Source: Planctomycetota bacterium
GTDB lineage: Bacteria > Planctomycetota > MHYJ01 > JACPRB01
Direction: 5' to 3'
Length of the DNA: 42,660 nt
Assembly: GCA_016190155.1 (NCBI GenBank)
Contig: JACPRB010000027.1
Coordinates: 1-42,660, forward strand
The notes under the pieces are model-generated. The model made no database searches. It saw only the letters and a list, made by a program, of their open reading frames with translations, and was not told the origin of the DNA. Positions within the stretch are counted from its first letter, which is position 1. Each line of letters begins with the position of its first letter. This document shows positions 23,214-33,710 of the stretch, in pieces. The position numbers and the translations under genes are program-made.

Positions 23214-23472
23214 GCCAAGCGGCTTCCGGAGAAGAAACTACGGATTGCACGGATTCTCGCGGATTCATGGCGGGCGAGTGAAGGGAGTCAGACCCTTGTA
23301 TCCGGAGAAGCAAGACCTCCCATAGAAGGGCAACTTCATCCGCGAGGAGACAGAGTGGACTCTCGCGGTCACCATGGTACGCCTCGTTCACCAAGAATCG
23401 GTGAAATCCGTAAAGTCCGCGAAATCCGTGGTTGCGAGAATCTTTGCTTCCACCCCGTCGTAGAAGGCACGA
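23214..23472. repeat. convergent intergenic region with inverted ACGGATT repeats and a small hairpin
   Basis: Between two convergent stops lie ACGGATT-rich tracts in opposite orientation (23238-23266 and 23400-23436) that could fold back. A 5-bp hairpin AAGGG-AGTCAGA-CCCTT at 23281-23297 resembles REP-type elements. I see no gene. The region could terminate transcription from both sides. Confidence 0.45.
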
Positions 23473-26442
23473 TCACTTTTCCTGCAAGCGCACCGCCTCC
23501 GTTACGATTCCCCGCTCTGGAATCGCCAGATCCTTCCTGTACTCGTGGAAGCCGGCACGCGACACCACCAGCTCGTACACGCCTGGGGCCAGCAGCCCGG
23601 GCAATGAATCACAGCCGGCTCTCGTCGTACTTCTCTCCTTGCGAACGACCACCTTGCCCCAGGACAAGGAGCGCAGCGTCACCTCACTCCCGTGGAATAA
23701 GTCCTTCTCGCCCGCCTGGTCCGTGATCTCAAGATCGAGAATGCCCGAGAAGGGAACGGTAAAGTTCTTCTCCAAAGGCGCCGCACCGTCCAAGATCAGG
23801 CTCTCCTCGTGCAGCAGCGTTCCCCCCGCCGTCAGGAGCCACTCCAGCCGATAAGGGCCCGCGGCCAAGCCGTCGAATTCGTATTGCCCTTGCTTGTCTG
23901 GGAACCGGACGATGGTGCCGGTCGATCCCTCAGTGAGGACCGATAACCTGAGCTCAGACGAACCCGGCGGAGGAATCGAGCCATCCACGGTCACCACGCG
24001 TCCGTGTAGACGGCTCGAACCGACCGGCAAGTTCACGTCCAACATTTTCTCCTCGCCCGCACCCAGCGTGATTTCGCGCTTGACGTCGATCGTGAGAGGA
24101 TGGGCGGCGTAAACCGTAAGCGTATACGTGCCGGCGGGGACCCGCAGGGCGTACCGCGTCTCGGACGCGGATACCATCTGTGACGCACTGTGTCCTACGC
24201 CGGCAAGCCTCACCGACACACGCGCCTCAGAGCTCATCCCGATGATCTTTCCCGAGAGGACGGCGTCGTCACGATCGATCTTCAAGAGGAGCGTCTGCCG
24301 GGGGGCGATCCCGATATCGGCAGGGATCGTCCATACGTGCGTCGCTCCGATCTTCTGCACCTCGATTGTCGTAGCGCCTGGCCGCACCTCACCTTCGAAG
24401 CTTCCGTCGGCACCCGTTATTATGGAGCGACCAAGACCCGATATGCGGGCGTCCTTGACCGGTCCGTCGTCATCCCGATAGACGAGGCGCCCCTGGATGA
24501 TCACCGCTGGAAGAAGCGCAGCGGAAGGAATGCTTCTTTCGCTCTTTTCCCGGTCGAGCTCGATCATCACCTCGTTCACGCCTGGTCGCAGCTGGACCTC
24601 AAGGTCGGCGTCTTGATAACCCTCCGAAGAGACCTCGATGTCGACCAGGATGGCGCGTCGATACTCCAGGGTGAACTCACCTCTCGCGTCTGTGCGAGTG
24701 GTTTCGTCTATGCATTCGCACCATATTTCCGCGCCGGCTATGGGCTCTTTCGTCTTCGCGTCTCGGACGATTCCGTGCAGCGTGGCGAGTCCGACGGGGC
24801 CGGCCTTGACCCTCAAGTCGCAGCGTCTTGCTTCTCCGAAAGCCAGTTCGACTTCGGTGCCGGCGGGCTGGAGACTTGCGAAGAAGAGGCTTTCACCGAC
24901 CCGAAGTTCGTACCGGCCTGCCGGAAGGCGCTCGAACGCGTAACTCCCATCGCTCATGGAGTTTGCGGAGAAGCAGTGCACCGGAGCCACATCGCTCGTC
25001 CTCTCCGGCGATTTGGCCGTAATCACCAGATCGGCGCCTCGTTCGCCCGAATCGGTGAAGATACGACCCGTAATCGAGGCGCTCCCTCGAACCACGATGT
25101 TGAGACTCTCATGTTCACCCTCCTGCAGGGCGAAATCAGGGACCTCGACGTTTCCCGAGCGCGCCTTGTAGCGTCCGACGGGCAGTCGCGTCGCCTCGGC
25201 CTTTCCTTGTCCATCAGTCGCCAGTTCCATATTGCCGTCCCACAAAAGCGCAATGAGAGAGAATCGCGCGTCAGGAACGAGAAGACCGGCGTCGTCGAGC
25301 GCAATGAGGGTTACGGATGCGGTCCCGTCGTCGAGCGCAACAAGAAGATCCGACTGTCCATCGGCGGACACATCGATCACACGTTCAACAGGCCTGGAGA
25401 GCCCATGCTGCGCTTTCAGCCGATACGATCCCGTTTTCAGCGAACGGAACGCGAATTTCCCCTCCGGGTCGGTGGTTTCCCCGTCCCATTCGAGAAAGCC
25501 CCGATCGGTCAAAGTCACGGTCGCTCCCTTCAAAGGGGCATGGTCCGAGGCACGCACGACCCGTCCGCGCAGATCCACCGTGCTTGCCGTGCCTCCCGAC
25601 GCGCCGCCCTGCTCCACTTCAACACCCCCCTTCGATACGGGCGATGTCGCGGCACGGACCACCGGTTGGTCTGCGGCGGATGGCGAACACGCGTTCCTGC
25701 GCCACAGCCACACGGAACACATTCCGATAGCGACGAGAGCCAGGAGGACGGCTCCCGCTCCGGTGGCGATCGGCACCACGGCCCTCGCCGCGAGCGCTGA
25801 TGTCGACAGGATCGCCTTGACCCCGCCCGGCAAGTCCTCAAGCTTGGCCGTCAAGCTCGCAGGCACAGGCTCCGTCGTGAGTTGCGCCAGCACATCCTCG
25901 ATCCCGAGAATCCCCACCGCAAGACCGGCCGGCGGAAGACGTCGTCTCAGCTCCTCGAGACCCTGGCGAATCCTTTCCGAGAGGGTCCTCGGCGGCACGT
26001 CGAGAATCGCGGCCGCATCAGCCTGTGTGCAACCGTGCTGATAGCACAGGATGAGTGGAGCCTTCAGGTCTGGCTCCAGTTCTTGGAGCGCCCATCGGAC
26101 CGCTTCCTGCGCGGGTTTCGTCATGAACGCCTCCTGCCGTCTCGACGCGGCCTCCTCGTGACGCTCCTTGCGGTGCCTGGACCGAGTCAGCTTGAGGCAT
26201 GCGTTCATCACGATCCGGCCGAACCAGGGTCTGAAGGGAGCATCGGGACGATAGGTGCGGTGCGAACGGATCAGGTCAAGAAATGCCTGCTGTGTCGCAT
26301 CCTCTGCATCCTGACGTCGGTGCAGCATCGAGAGAGCGATATTGAACGCCCACCCCTGGTACCGCCGGATGAGCTCGGCGATCGACCGCGCGTCGCGAGT
26401 TTGTCGGAACTCCGTCATGAGAGATTCGTCACTGGCATCCAT
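23473..26442 (-). CDS. ECF-like sigma factor fused to a membrane helix and carboxypeptidase-regulatory-like (CnaB) domains
   Basis: 989 residues from the ATG at 26442, with AGGAGG 4 nt upstream. Sigma region 2 spans about 20-85 (DAEDATQQAFLDLIR; RPWFGRIVMNACLK), and sigma region 4 about 112-168 with its helix-turn-helix (GCTQADAAAILDVPPRTLSERIRQGLEEL). One strong membrane helix lies near 224-246. The rest, about 270-989, is outside the membrane: repeated beta-sandwich units of the form GRVVRASDHAPLKGATVTL ... G.Y.L, typical of carboxypeptidase regulatory-like or CnaB domains, perhaps seven. The fusion would put an RNA polymerase-binding sigma domain on the same chain as an outside sensor, with no anti-sigma gene next to it. 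Such fusions are known in environmental Planctomycetota-like genomes, but their signals are not. Confidence 0.85.
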   Translation of the reverse strand: MDASDESLMTEFRQTRDARSIAELIRRYQGWAFNIALSMLHRRQDAEDATQQAFLDLIRSHRTYRPDAPFRPWFGRIVMNACLKLTRSRHRKERHEEAASRRQEAFMTKPAQEAVRWALQELEPDLKAPLILCYQHGCTQADAAAILDVPPRTLSERIRQGLEELRRRLPPAGLAVGILGIEDVLAQLTTEPVPASLTAKLEDLPGGVKAILSTSALAARAVVPIATGAGAVLLALVAIGMCSVWLWRRNACSPSAADQPVVRAATSPVSKGGVEVEQGGASGGTASTVDLRGRVVRASDHAPLKGATVTLTDRGFLEWDGETTDPEGKFAFRSLKTGSYRLKAQHGLSRPVERVIDVSADGQSDLLVALDDGTASVTLIALDDAGLLVPDARFSLIALLWDGNMELATDGQGKAEATRLPVGRYKARSGNVEVPDFALQEGEHESLNIVVRGSASITGRIFTDSGERGADLVITAKSPERTSDVAPVHCFSANSMSDGSYAFERLPAGRYELRVGESLFFASLQPAGTEVELAFGEARRCDLRVKAGPVGLATLHGIVRDAKTKEPIAGAEIWCECIDETTRTDARGEFTLEYRRAILVDIEVSSEGYQDADLEVQLRPGVNEVMIELDREKSERSIPSAALLPAVIIQGRLVYRDDDGPVKDARISGLGRSIITGADGSFEGEVRPGATTIEVQKIGATHVWTIPADIGIAPRQTLLLKIDRDDAVLSGKIIGMSSEARVSVRLAGVGHSASQMVSASETRYALRVPAGTYTLTVYAAHPLTIDVKREITLGAGEEKMLDVNLPVGSSRLHGRVVTVDGSIPPPGSSELRLSVLTEGSTGTIVRFPDKQGQYEFDGLAAGPYRLEWLLTAGGTLLHEESLILDGAAPLEKNFTVPFSGILDLEITDQAGEKDLFHGSEVTLRSLSWGKVVVRKERSTTRAGCDSLPGLLAPGVYELVVSRAGFHEYRKDLAIPERGIVTEAVRLQEK

Positions 26443-26502
26443 CGGGCCTCCTACGGGTATTATCCCGAGAGGCTCCTGTTTCGGCAGGGAATTCAGACCG
26501 CA

Positions 26503-26531
26503 TTGACAACCTGGTGAAGGCGCGTTACCAT
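26503..26531 (+). promoter_or_regulatory. sigma70-type promoter of the exonuclease gene
   Basis: TTGACA (26503-26508), a 17-nt spacer, then TACCAT (26526-26531). The GTG start at 26540 is 8 nt after the -10 and has no Shine-Dalgarno site, so the mRNA is predicted to be leaderless. The same 97-bp gap must hold the divergent sigma-gene promoter. Confidence 0.65.
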
Positions 26532-26539
26532 CCCGCGCC

Positions 26540-27094
26540 GTGGAGATAGGGGCGGCGACGTTCGTCGTGCTCGACGTCGAGACGACGGGCCTGGATCCGG
26601 CCAGCGATCGCATCTGCGAAGTCGGCGCGATCAAGGTCCACTCCGGACGCGAACTCGGCCGTTTTCAGACTCTGGTGAATCCGGAACGCCCGATGCCGGT
26701 GGAGGCCACCCGCAAGAACGGCATCACCGACGACATGCTCAAGGGCGCGCCGATGTTCGCCGCGGTCGCGCCGGACCTCCGGCGCTTCCTGGCGGGCACC
26801 GTGCTCGTGGCGCAGAACGCGGAATTCGATCTCGGGTTCCTCAACGCCGAGTTCCGGCGCGGCGGAGGTTCCAAGCTGCCCCTGAACGCCGTCGACACCA
26901 TCGCCTTGGCCCGGGCCGCCCGACCCGGCCTGTCCAGCTACCGGCTGGACAACCTGGCCGCCGCCTTCGGGGCTCGCTTCTCCACGCGACACCGATCCAT
27001 CGGCGACTGCGAAGTGACGGCCATCGTGTTTCGCGAATGCCTTCGGCTCCTGCGCCCGCGAACGCTGGAGGACCTGATGAGCCGATCGCGCTGA
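26540..27094 (+). CDS. DEDDh 3'-5' exonuclease, DNA polymerase III epsilon-like
   Basis: 184 residues, RNase T/DnaQ fold. Exo I is DVETTG (D12, E14), Exo II NAEFDLGF (D97) and Exo III HRSIGDCE (H151, D156), so all DEDDh catalytic residues are present. It removes nucleotides from 3' ends as a polymerase proofreading subunit or a free exonuclease. It has no polymerase-binding or helicase domain, so it may act alone. It starts with GTG, which is set by the promoter and the position of Exo I, and has no Shine-Dalgarno site. It is divergent from the sigma factor and followed by a repeat-rich convergent gap. Confidence 0.88.
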   Translation: MEIGAATFVVLDVETTGLDPASDRICEVGAIKVHSGRELGRFQTLVNPERPMPVEATRKNGITDDMLKGAPMFAAVAPDLRRFLAGTVLVAQNAEFDLGFLNAEFRRGGGSKLPLNAVDTIALARAARPGLSSYRLDNLAAAFGARFSTRHRSIGDCEVTAIVFRECLRLLRPRTLEDLMSRSR

Positions 27095-27101
27095 CCGACT
27101 C

Positions 27102-27210
27102 TGGACTACTCACGATCCACATCTTCTCGCCACGCAAAAATCTTCCATAGCGCTCAGACAACCAGTGCGGCCTCAAGCGGTTGTGTCCGTTTTCGAACGG
27201 AATCTTTACT
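27102..27210 (+). repeat. 109-bp dispersed repeat (family A), copy 2
   Basis: It aligns without gaps to 12301-12409 (about 14 mismatches by eye, both ends approximate). It lies just after the exonuclease stop. A 6-bp stem with a TTCG tetraloop (TCCGTT-TTCG-AACGGA, 27186-27201) closes the copy. Confidence 0.85.
27186..27201 (+). terminator. possible terminator hairpin after the exonuclease gene
   Basis: TCCGTT-TTCG-AACGGA forms a 6-bp stem with the very stable TTCG tetraloop, followed by ATCTTT. The T-run is weak. The family A copy at 12301 has a mutated version of this stem. Confidence 0.35.
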
Positions 27211-27280
27211 GTGCTAATCGAACAAATCTTTGTGCTACGACAAGATTTTTCATGAACCTCCAGGCCAGTCGCCTGAGTTT

Positions 27281-27363
27281 CTCAGAGGAAGGCAGGAAAC
27301 CAGGAAAGTAATTAGGTCGTCCTATCCTTCGGTCTTCCTCCTGGCTTCCTGGCTTCCTCAGAG
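27281..27363. repeat. 25-bp imperfect inverted repeat
   Basis: The left arm 27281-27305 and the right arm 27339-27363 are complementary at 21 of 25 positions, with a 33-nt loop (core GAGGAAG-CAGGAA-CCAGGA). It lies in a convergent gap, so it could act as a bidirectional terminator or be a palindromic repeat element. Confidence 0.7.
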
Positions 27364-27416
27364 TATTCTCCGGACGGAAAACGGAGGATCCCCGAGTTCG
27401 GTTGCGGTGCCGCGCC

Positions 27417-27480
27417 GCGTCCTCTGGTGTTGGTGTTCGGGTTTTCTCAGGGTCCTCTGTTCCCCTCCGAGTACTCCGGT
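27417..27480 (+). repeat. dispersed GTCCTCTGGTGTTG repeat, copy 3
   Basis: GTCCTCTGGTGTTG at 27419-27432 is followed by TTTTCTCAGGGTCCTCTGTTCC, the same order and strand as the copies at 9471 and 12411. Confidence 0.75.
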
Positions 27481-27527
27481 TGCGGCACGGCCGCGCTGTG
27501 TCCTCCGTTCACCTCGGATCTTGCCGC

Positions 27528-27977
27528 TCACATCTTCTTGAGCTCGTCCAGCACGATACGCCGCGTCGTCTTGGCCAGACCGGGCTGCGATACGAGGTGC
27601 TGATAGATCGCCCGAGCCTTGTCCTGCAACCCGAGCGACTTCAGCGCCGCCGCTTTGCCCGACAAATAGAAGGACGCGTTGGACGGATCGGCCTCGATCG
27701 CGGCGTCGTACATGCGCAGGGCCTCTTCCGGCCTCTTGACCTTCATGAGCTTGTCGGCGTATTGGAAATAGGACACACCCAGGTTACGGCGCGCCCGTTC
27801 CACCGTGTCCTCGAGGATCCTCACCGATTCCGATAATCGGCCCCCCTCCTCCAAGGCCGCGGCATAGATCAGCCGCAGATGAACGTTGAAAGGGTCGCGC
27901 TCCAGCTGCGATTTCAGTTCACGAATCCGGCCTTCGTTGGCCGTCTTGGCTTCGCCGGCCCTGCCGTCGGTGGTCAT
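27528..27977 (-). CDS. TPR-repeat protein
   Basis: 149 residues from the second in-frame ATG (27977). An upstream ATG at 28004 overlaps the likely -10 and so is disfavoured. Helical repeats from about residue 30 show TPR spacing (LIYAAALEEGGRLSESVRILEDTV; YADKLMKVKRPEEALRMYDAAIEADPSN; LKSLGLQDKARAIYQHLV). TPRs bind other proteins, and no catalytic domain is present. The protein looks soluble. It is the last gene of the minus-strand cluster, 34 nt after the hydrolase stop, with its own promoter-like TATAAT. Partner unknown. Confidence 0.75.
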   Translation of the reverse strand: MTTDGRAGEAKTANEGRIRELKSQLERDPFNVHLRLIYAAALEEGGRLSESVRILEDTVERARRNLGVSYFQYADKLMKVKRPEEALRMYDAAIEADPSNASFYLSGKAAALKSLGLQDKARAIYQHLVSQPGLAKTTRRIVLDELKKM

Positions 27978-28002
27978 CGTCGTCCCCCAGAAAGTGGGGC
28001 CC

Positions 28003-28008
28003 ATTATA
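28003..28008 (-). promoter_or_regulatory. -10-like TATAAT upstream of the TPR gene
   Basis: TATAAT on the minus strand, about 26 nt upstream of the chosen ATG at 27977. No matching -35 is visible, since the sequence 17 nt further upstream lies inside the hydrolase gene. Weak support for an internal promoter. Confidence 0.4.
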
Positions 28009-28011
28009 GCA

Positions 28012-28677
28012 CTACTGCAGGAACGGATTGGTCTGCTTCTCTTCGCCGATCATGGTCTGCGGACCGTGCCCCGGGAAGACGACCGTCTCGGGATCCAGCG
28101 TGAAGAGCCGCTCGCGGATGGAACGTAACTCCCGCTCCTGATCGCCGCCCCACAAATCCGTGCGCCCGATCGACCCGGAAAACAGCGTATCGCCGGAGAA
28201 GAGCCGGCGCGCCTTTGGATCCTCCACGGTGAACGAGCAGCTCCCCGGCGTGTGGCCGGGAGTATGGATCACCTTCAGCTCATGTCGGCCGAATCGGAGG
28301 ATCTGCCCGTCGCGCAGGAACTCATCCGCGGGCAGCGGCTCCTCGCCGGCGCCCATCGGCAATCCGAAGAGCCGAAGCATGGACGCGTATTGCTGCTTGA
28401 GACCTTCGTAGAGAACCTTGTCCGCCTCGTGGATAAGGATGCGCCCGCCCGTCGCCTCCTTCAAGGGCCGGGTGCCGGTGATGTGGTCGAGATGACAATG
28501 CGTATGCACCAGCGCCTTCACCGTCACTCCGAGGTCTCGAACACGCTCCTCGATCACGTCCGCCTCGTCCCCCGGATCGATCACGAGCGCTTCCCGGGTC
28601 GCTTCATCCGCGAGGATGTGGCAGTTGCACTGGAAGGGCCCCACCGCAATGACCTGATGCACGATCGATGGTTTCAT
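28012..28677 (-). CDS. metallo-beta-lactamase-fold hydrolase, glyoxalase II-like
   Basis: 221 residues from the ATG at 28677. The zinc site THCHLDH (His60, His62, Asp64, His65) is intact, followed by HTPGHTPGS, SGDTLFSGSIGRTD and FPGHGP with the remaining ligands. These are the motifs of hydroxyacylglutathione hydrolase-like enzymes. A typical GloB is longer because of a C-terminal glutathione-binding domain, which is missing here, so the substrate may be another thioester. Cytoplasmic. It starts 11 nt after the pseudo-peptidase gene. Confidence 0.88.
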   Translation of the reverse strand: MKPSIVHQVIAVGPFQCNCHILADEATREALVIDPGDEADVIEERVRDLGVTVKALVHTHCHLDHITGTRPLKEATGGRILIHEADKVLYEGLKQQYASMLRLFGLPMGAGEEPLPADEFLRDGQILRFGRHELKVIHTPGHTPGSCSFTVEDPKARRLFSGDTLFSGSIGRTDLWGGDQERELRSIRERLFTLDPETVVFPGHGPQTMIGEEKQTNPFLQ

Positions 28678-28688
28678 GCGAGTCTCGC

Positions 28689-31461
<2,773 letters not shown>

Positions 31462-31480
31462 GCCTCACCTCGGTCGCAGC

Positions 31481-31509
31481 ATCATAGTGCGGACCGCACG
31501 CGCGGTCAA
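31481..31509 (-). promoter_or_regulatory. sigma70-type promoter of the NifU-like/thiC transcript with palindromic spacer
   Basis: On the minus strand TTGACC (31504-31509), a 17-nt spacer and TATGAT (31481-31486). The spacer contains the palindrome GTGCGGTCCGCAC (31487-31499), overlapping a second pair GACCGC...GCGGTC. This is a candidate operator for a repressor, perhaps Fe-S- or metal-responsive (inference). Confidence 0.7.
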
Positions 31510-31550
31510 AGGGCTCGGCGCTAAGCAATCGTAGACTCCGGAGACCACGC

Positions 31551-32732
31551 CTATACATGCTCCGTCATACGACCGTACAGCGGCGAGCGCTCCCGCAATC
31601 GCCGCACAACCCGGACGGTGCGGTCGAGCGTCACGTCGATCTCGTCGCGGGTATTGAACCGCCCGACACCGAAACGGATCGAGTCGTGCGCGAGGACCTC
31701 GGACACGCCGATGGCTCTGAGGACGTGCGACGGCTGCAGCGTGGCGCTCGCGCACGCCGCGCCGGAGGACACCGCGATCTCGCCGAGCTCGGTCATCAGG
31801 CTGTCCGCCTCCACGCACGCGAAGCTCACGTGCAGATTCCCAGGGAGACGCCGCTCGGGGTGCCCGTTCAACGTCAAACCGTCCAGCGATTCGAAGAGTC
31901 CCCGGCGCAATCGCTCGCGCAGCGACAGGATCCGCCGCGCCTCCTCCGACATCTCCTTCGCCGCGATCTCCGCCGCCAGGCCGAATCCCACGACGAGAGG
32001 GACTGGGAGCGTTCCGCTTCGCAGCCCCCGCTCATGGCCTCCGCCGTCGATCATGGGGCGCAGTTTGACGCGCGGATGACGCTTGCGCACGTAGAGCGCG
32101 CCCACGCCCTTGGGTCCGTACATCTTGTGTCCGGAAAGCGACACGAGATGGAGGTTCATCGCTTCGACATCGATCGGGATCCGGCCCGCCGCTTGAGCGG
32201 CGTCGCTGTGGAAGAAAACGTTCCGTTGCGCGCAAAGCCGCCCGATCTCGGCGATGGGCTGAATCGTGCCGATCTCGTTGTTGGCGAACATGACGGAGAC
32301 GAGAACGGTCTGTTCCGTAATCGCCGCCGCCAGCCGATCCGGATCGATCAGCCCGGTGGAGTCTACGGGCAGGACCGTCACTTGGGCGCGGCCGGCTTCC
32401 TCCAGCGCCTTGCACGTCTCCAGCACCGCCTTGTGCTCCGTCGCGACGGTGACGATGTGGCGCCCCTTCGAGCCGTACGCCTCGAGCACCCCCTTGATCG
32501 CGAGATTGTCGCTCTCGGTCGCCCCGCTGGTGAAAACGATCTCGCCTTCATCCGCCTTCAACAGGGCCGCGATCTGTCGGCGGGCCGCCTCAACCGCCTG
32601 CTCCGCTTCCTTTCCGAAGATGTGGTCCTTGCTGGCCGCGTTGCCGCACTTCTCCGTGAAATAGGGGAGCATCGCCCGAACGACCCGCGGATCGCACGGC
32701 GTGGTCGCATGATTGTCCAGGTAGATCCTCAT
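31551..32732 (-). CDS. iscS: cysteine desulfurase, IscS/NifS type
   Basis: 393 residues from the ATG at 32732 (MRIYLDNHATTP). It removes sulphur from L-cysteine to feed Fe-S assembly and sulphur transfer. PLP fold type I motifs are present: ATEHKAVLE, the Schiff-base Lys in SGHKMYGPKG and the active Cys327 in GAACAS within the mobile loop. It is the canonical group I length with no N-terminal extension. Selenocysteine lyase activity is also possible for this family. It is upstream of the NifU-like gene by 89 nt, and that gene has its own promoter, so the two may be only partly co-transcribed. Confidence 0.93.
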   Translation of the reverse strand: MRIYLDNHATTPCDPRVVRAMLPYFTEKCGNAASKDHIFGKEAEQAVEAARRQIAALLKADEGEIVFTSGATESDNLAIKGVLEAYGSKGRHIVTVATEHKAVLETCKALEEAGRAQVTVLPVDSTGLIDPDRLAAAITEQTVLVSVMFANNEIGTIQPIAEIGRLCAQRNVFFHSDAAQAAGRIPIDVEAMNLHLVSLSGHKMYGPKGVGALYVRKRHPRVKLRPMIDGGGHERGLRSGTLPVPLVVGFGLAAEIAAKEMSEEARRILSLRERLRRGLFESLDGLTLNGHPERRLPGNLHVSFACVEADSLMTELGEIAVSSGAACASATLQPSHVLRAIGVSEVLAHDSIRFGVGRFNTRDEIDVTLDRTVRVVRRLRERSPLYGRMTEHV

Positions 32733-32806
32733 CGGCTCGGCCCAGACAGTGTAACCATCCCCTGGCGGCGTTGCCACTGCCGTGGGGCTTCTCTTGAGTC
32801 GGCAAG

Positions 32807-32847
32807 CGTTCACCCGTTCATCGGTTCGTCCGTTCGTTCGTTCCGGA
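32807..32847 (+). repeat. GTTCATCCGTTC-type dispersed repeat, between iscS and the hydrolase
   Basis: CGTTCACCCGTTCATCGGTT (32807-32826) followed by CGTCCGTTCGTTCGTT. It is nearly identical over about 40 bp to 34584-34630, and both lie in divergent promoter gaps. Confidence 0.7.
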
Positions 32848-32960
32848 AGTTCAACGCCGGAACAGGGTTCTCGAACGAGTGGACGGTTACCATTACTCGA
32901 ACCGTTTCCAACCATCCTCGAGGTTGCCACAATGGTTCGTCCCTCCGGAGACAGCGATCC

Positions 32961-33707
32961 ATGACGAACACGAAGAAGGTCCTTCTGCTCATCCACGGCT
33001 TCCCGCTCGATCACACCCTCTGGGAGCATCAGATCGGCGAGCTTCAGCGCACCAGCCGCGTCCTGGCTCCGGACCTGAGGGGATTCGGGGGCAGCGAAGG
33101 CGGCCCCGGCGCCTGGACGATGGAGAACTTCGCGCAGGACCTGCTGCGGCACCTGGACGGGATCGGCGTCGAACGCTTCATCGCGGTCGGCCACTCGATG
33201 GGCGGCTACGTCGTCTTCGCCATCCATCGCCTCGCCCCCAAGCGCCTCGCCGGAATCGGCCTCGTCGCCTCGCGCGCCGGCGCGGACACGCCGGAAGCAC
33301 GCGCCCGCCGGGAGGAAACCGCGAAGGCCGTGCTCGAAAGAGGGGGGATCGTCGCGGAGGAGCAGATGGTGCCGAAGCTCTTCGCCCCAGGTGCGCCCCT
33401 CGAGACGGTCGAGAAGGCGCGCGCGGCGATCCGCCGGGCAAGTCGATCGGGAATAGCCGCGGCGCTGCGCGGCATGGCCTGCCGCCCCGATGCCACGATC
33501 CAACTCCCCGAGATCCACGTCCCGGTCATGATCATCGCCGGCCGACAGGATTCGATCGTTCCTCCCGCCGAATCCGAGGCGATGGCGCGAATGATCCCCG
33601 ACGCGCGACTCGTTTGGGCGGAGCGCTCCGGCCATATGCCGATGCTGGAAGAGCCGCAGATCGTGAACAGCGCCCTGGCGGAGCTCGTGGAGGCCGTCCG
33701 GGCCTGA
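32961..33707 (+). CDS. alpha/beta hydrolase
   Basis: 248 residues. Catalytic triad: Ser79 in GHSMGG, Asp197 in GRQDSIV and His225 in SGHMP. The oxyanion motif HGFPLD and the PDLRGFGGSE loop place it near 3-oxoadipate enol-lactonase-like and haloalkane-type hydrolases. The substrate is unknown. No signal peptide is present. The ATG at 32961 has CGGAG about 11 nt upstream, a bit far. It is divergent from iscS and convergent with fdhD (3-nt gap). Confidence 0.85.
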   Translation: MTNTKKVLLLIHGFPLDHTLWEHQIGELQRTSRVLAPDLRGFGGSEGGPGAWTMENFAQDLLRHLDGIGVERFIAVGHSMGGYVVFAIHRLAPKRLAGIGLVASRAGADTPEARARREETAKAVLERGGIVAEEQMVPKLFAPGAPLETVEKARAAIRRASRSGIAAALRGMACRPDATIQLPEIHVPVMIIAGRQDSIVPPAESEAMARMIPDARLVWAERSGHMPMLEEPQIVNSALAELVEAVRA

Positions 33708-33710
33708 CCG

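Larger units (their letters stand above)
27095..27527. repeat. 433-bp repeat island, no gene
   Basis: The gap is nearly all repeats: family A copy 2, a 25-bp inverted repeat and family B copy 3 (each listed separately). The short frames within it encode only repeat peptides. I see no RNA gene. Confidence 0.7.

Noticed and set aside
24190-25800. A 536-residue plus-strand frame opposite the sigma-CnaB gene
   Set aside because: No family match by eye, and the opposite strand holds a continuous sigma factor and repeated CnaB-like domains.
27095-27527. A CRISPR array or tRNA in the repeat island
   Set aside because: Repeats are not evenly spaced and have no spacers, and no cloverleaf is seen.
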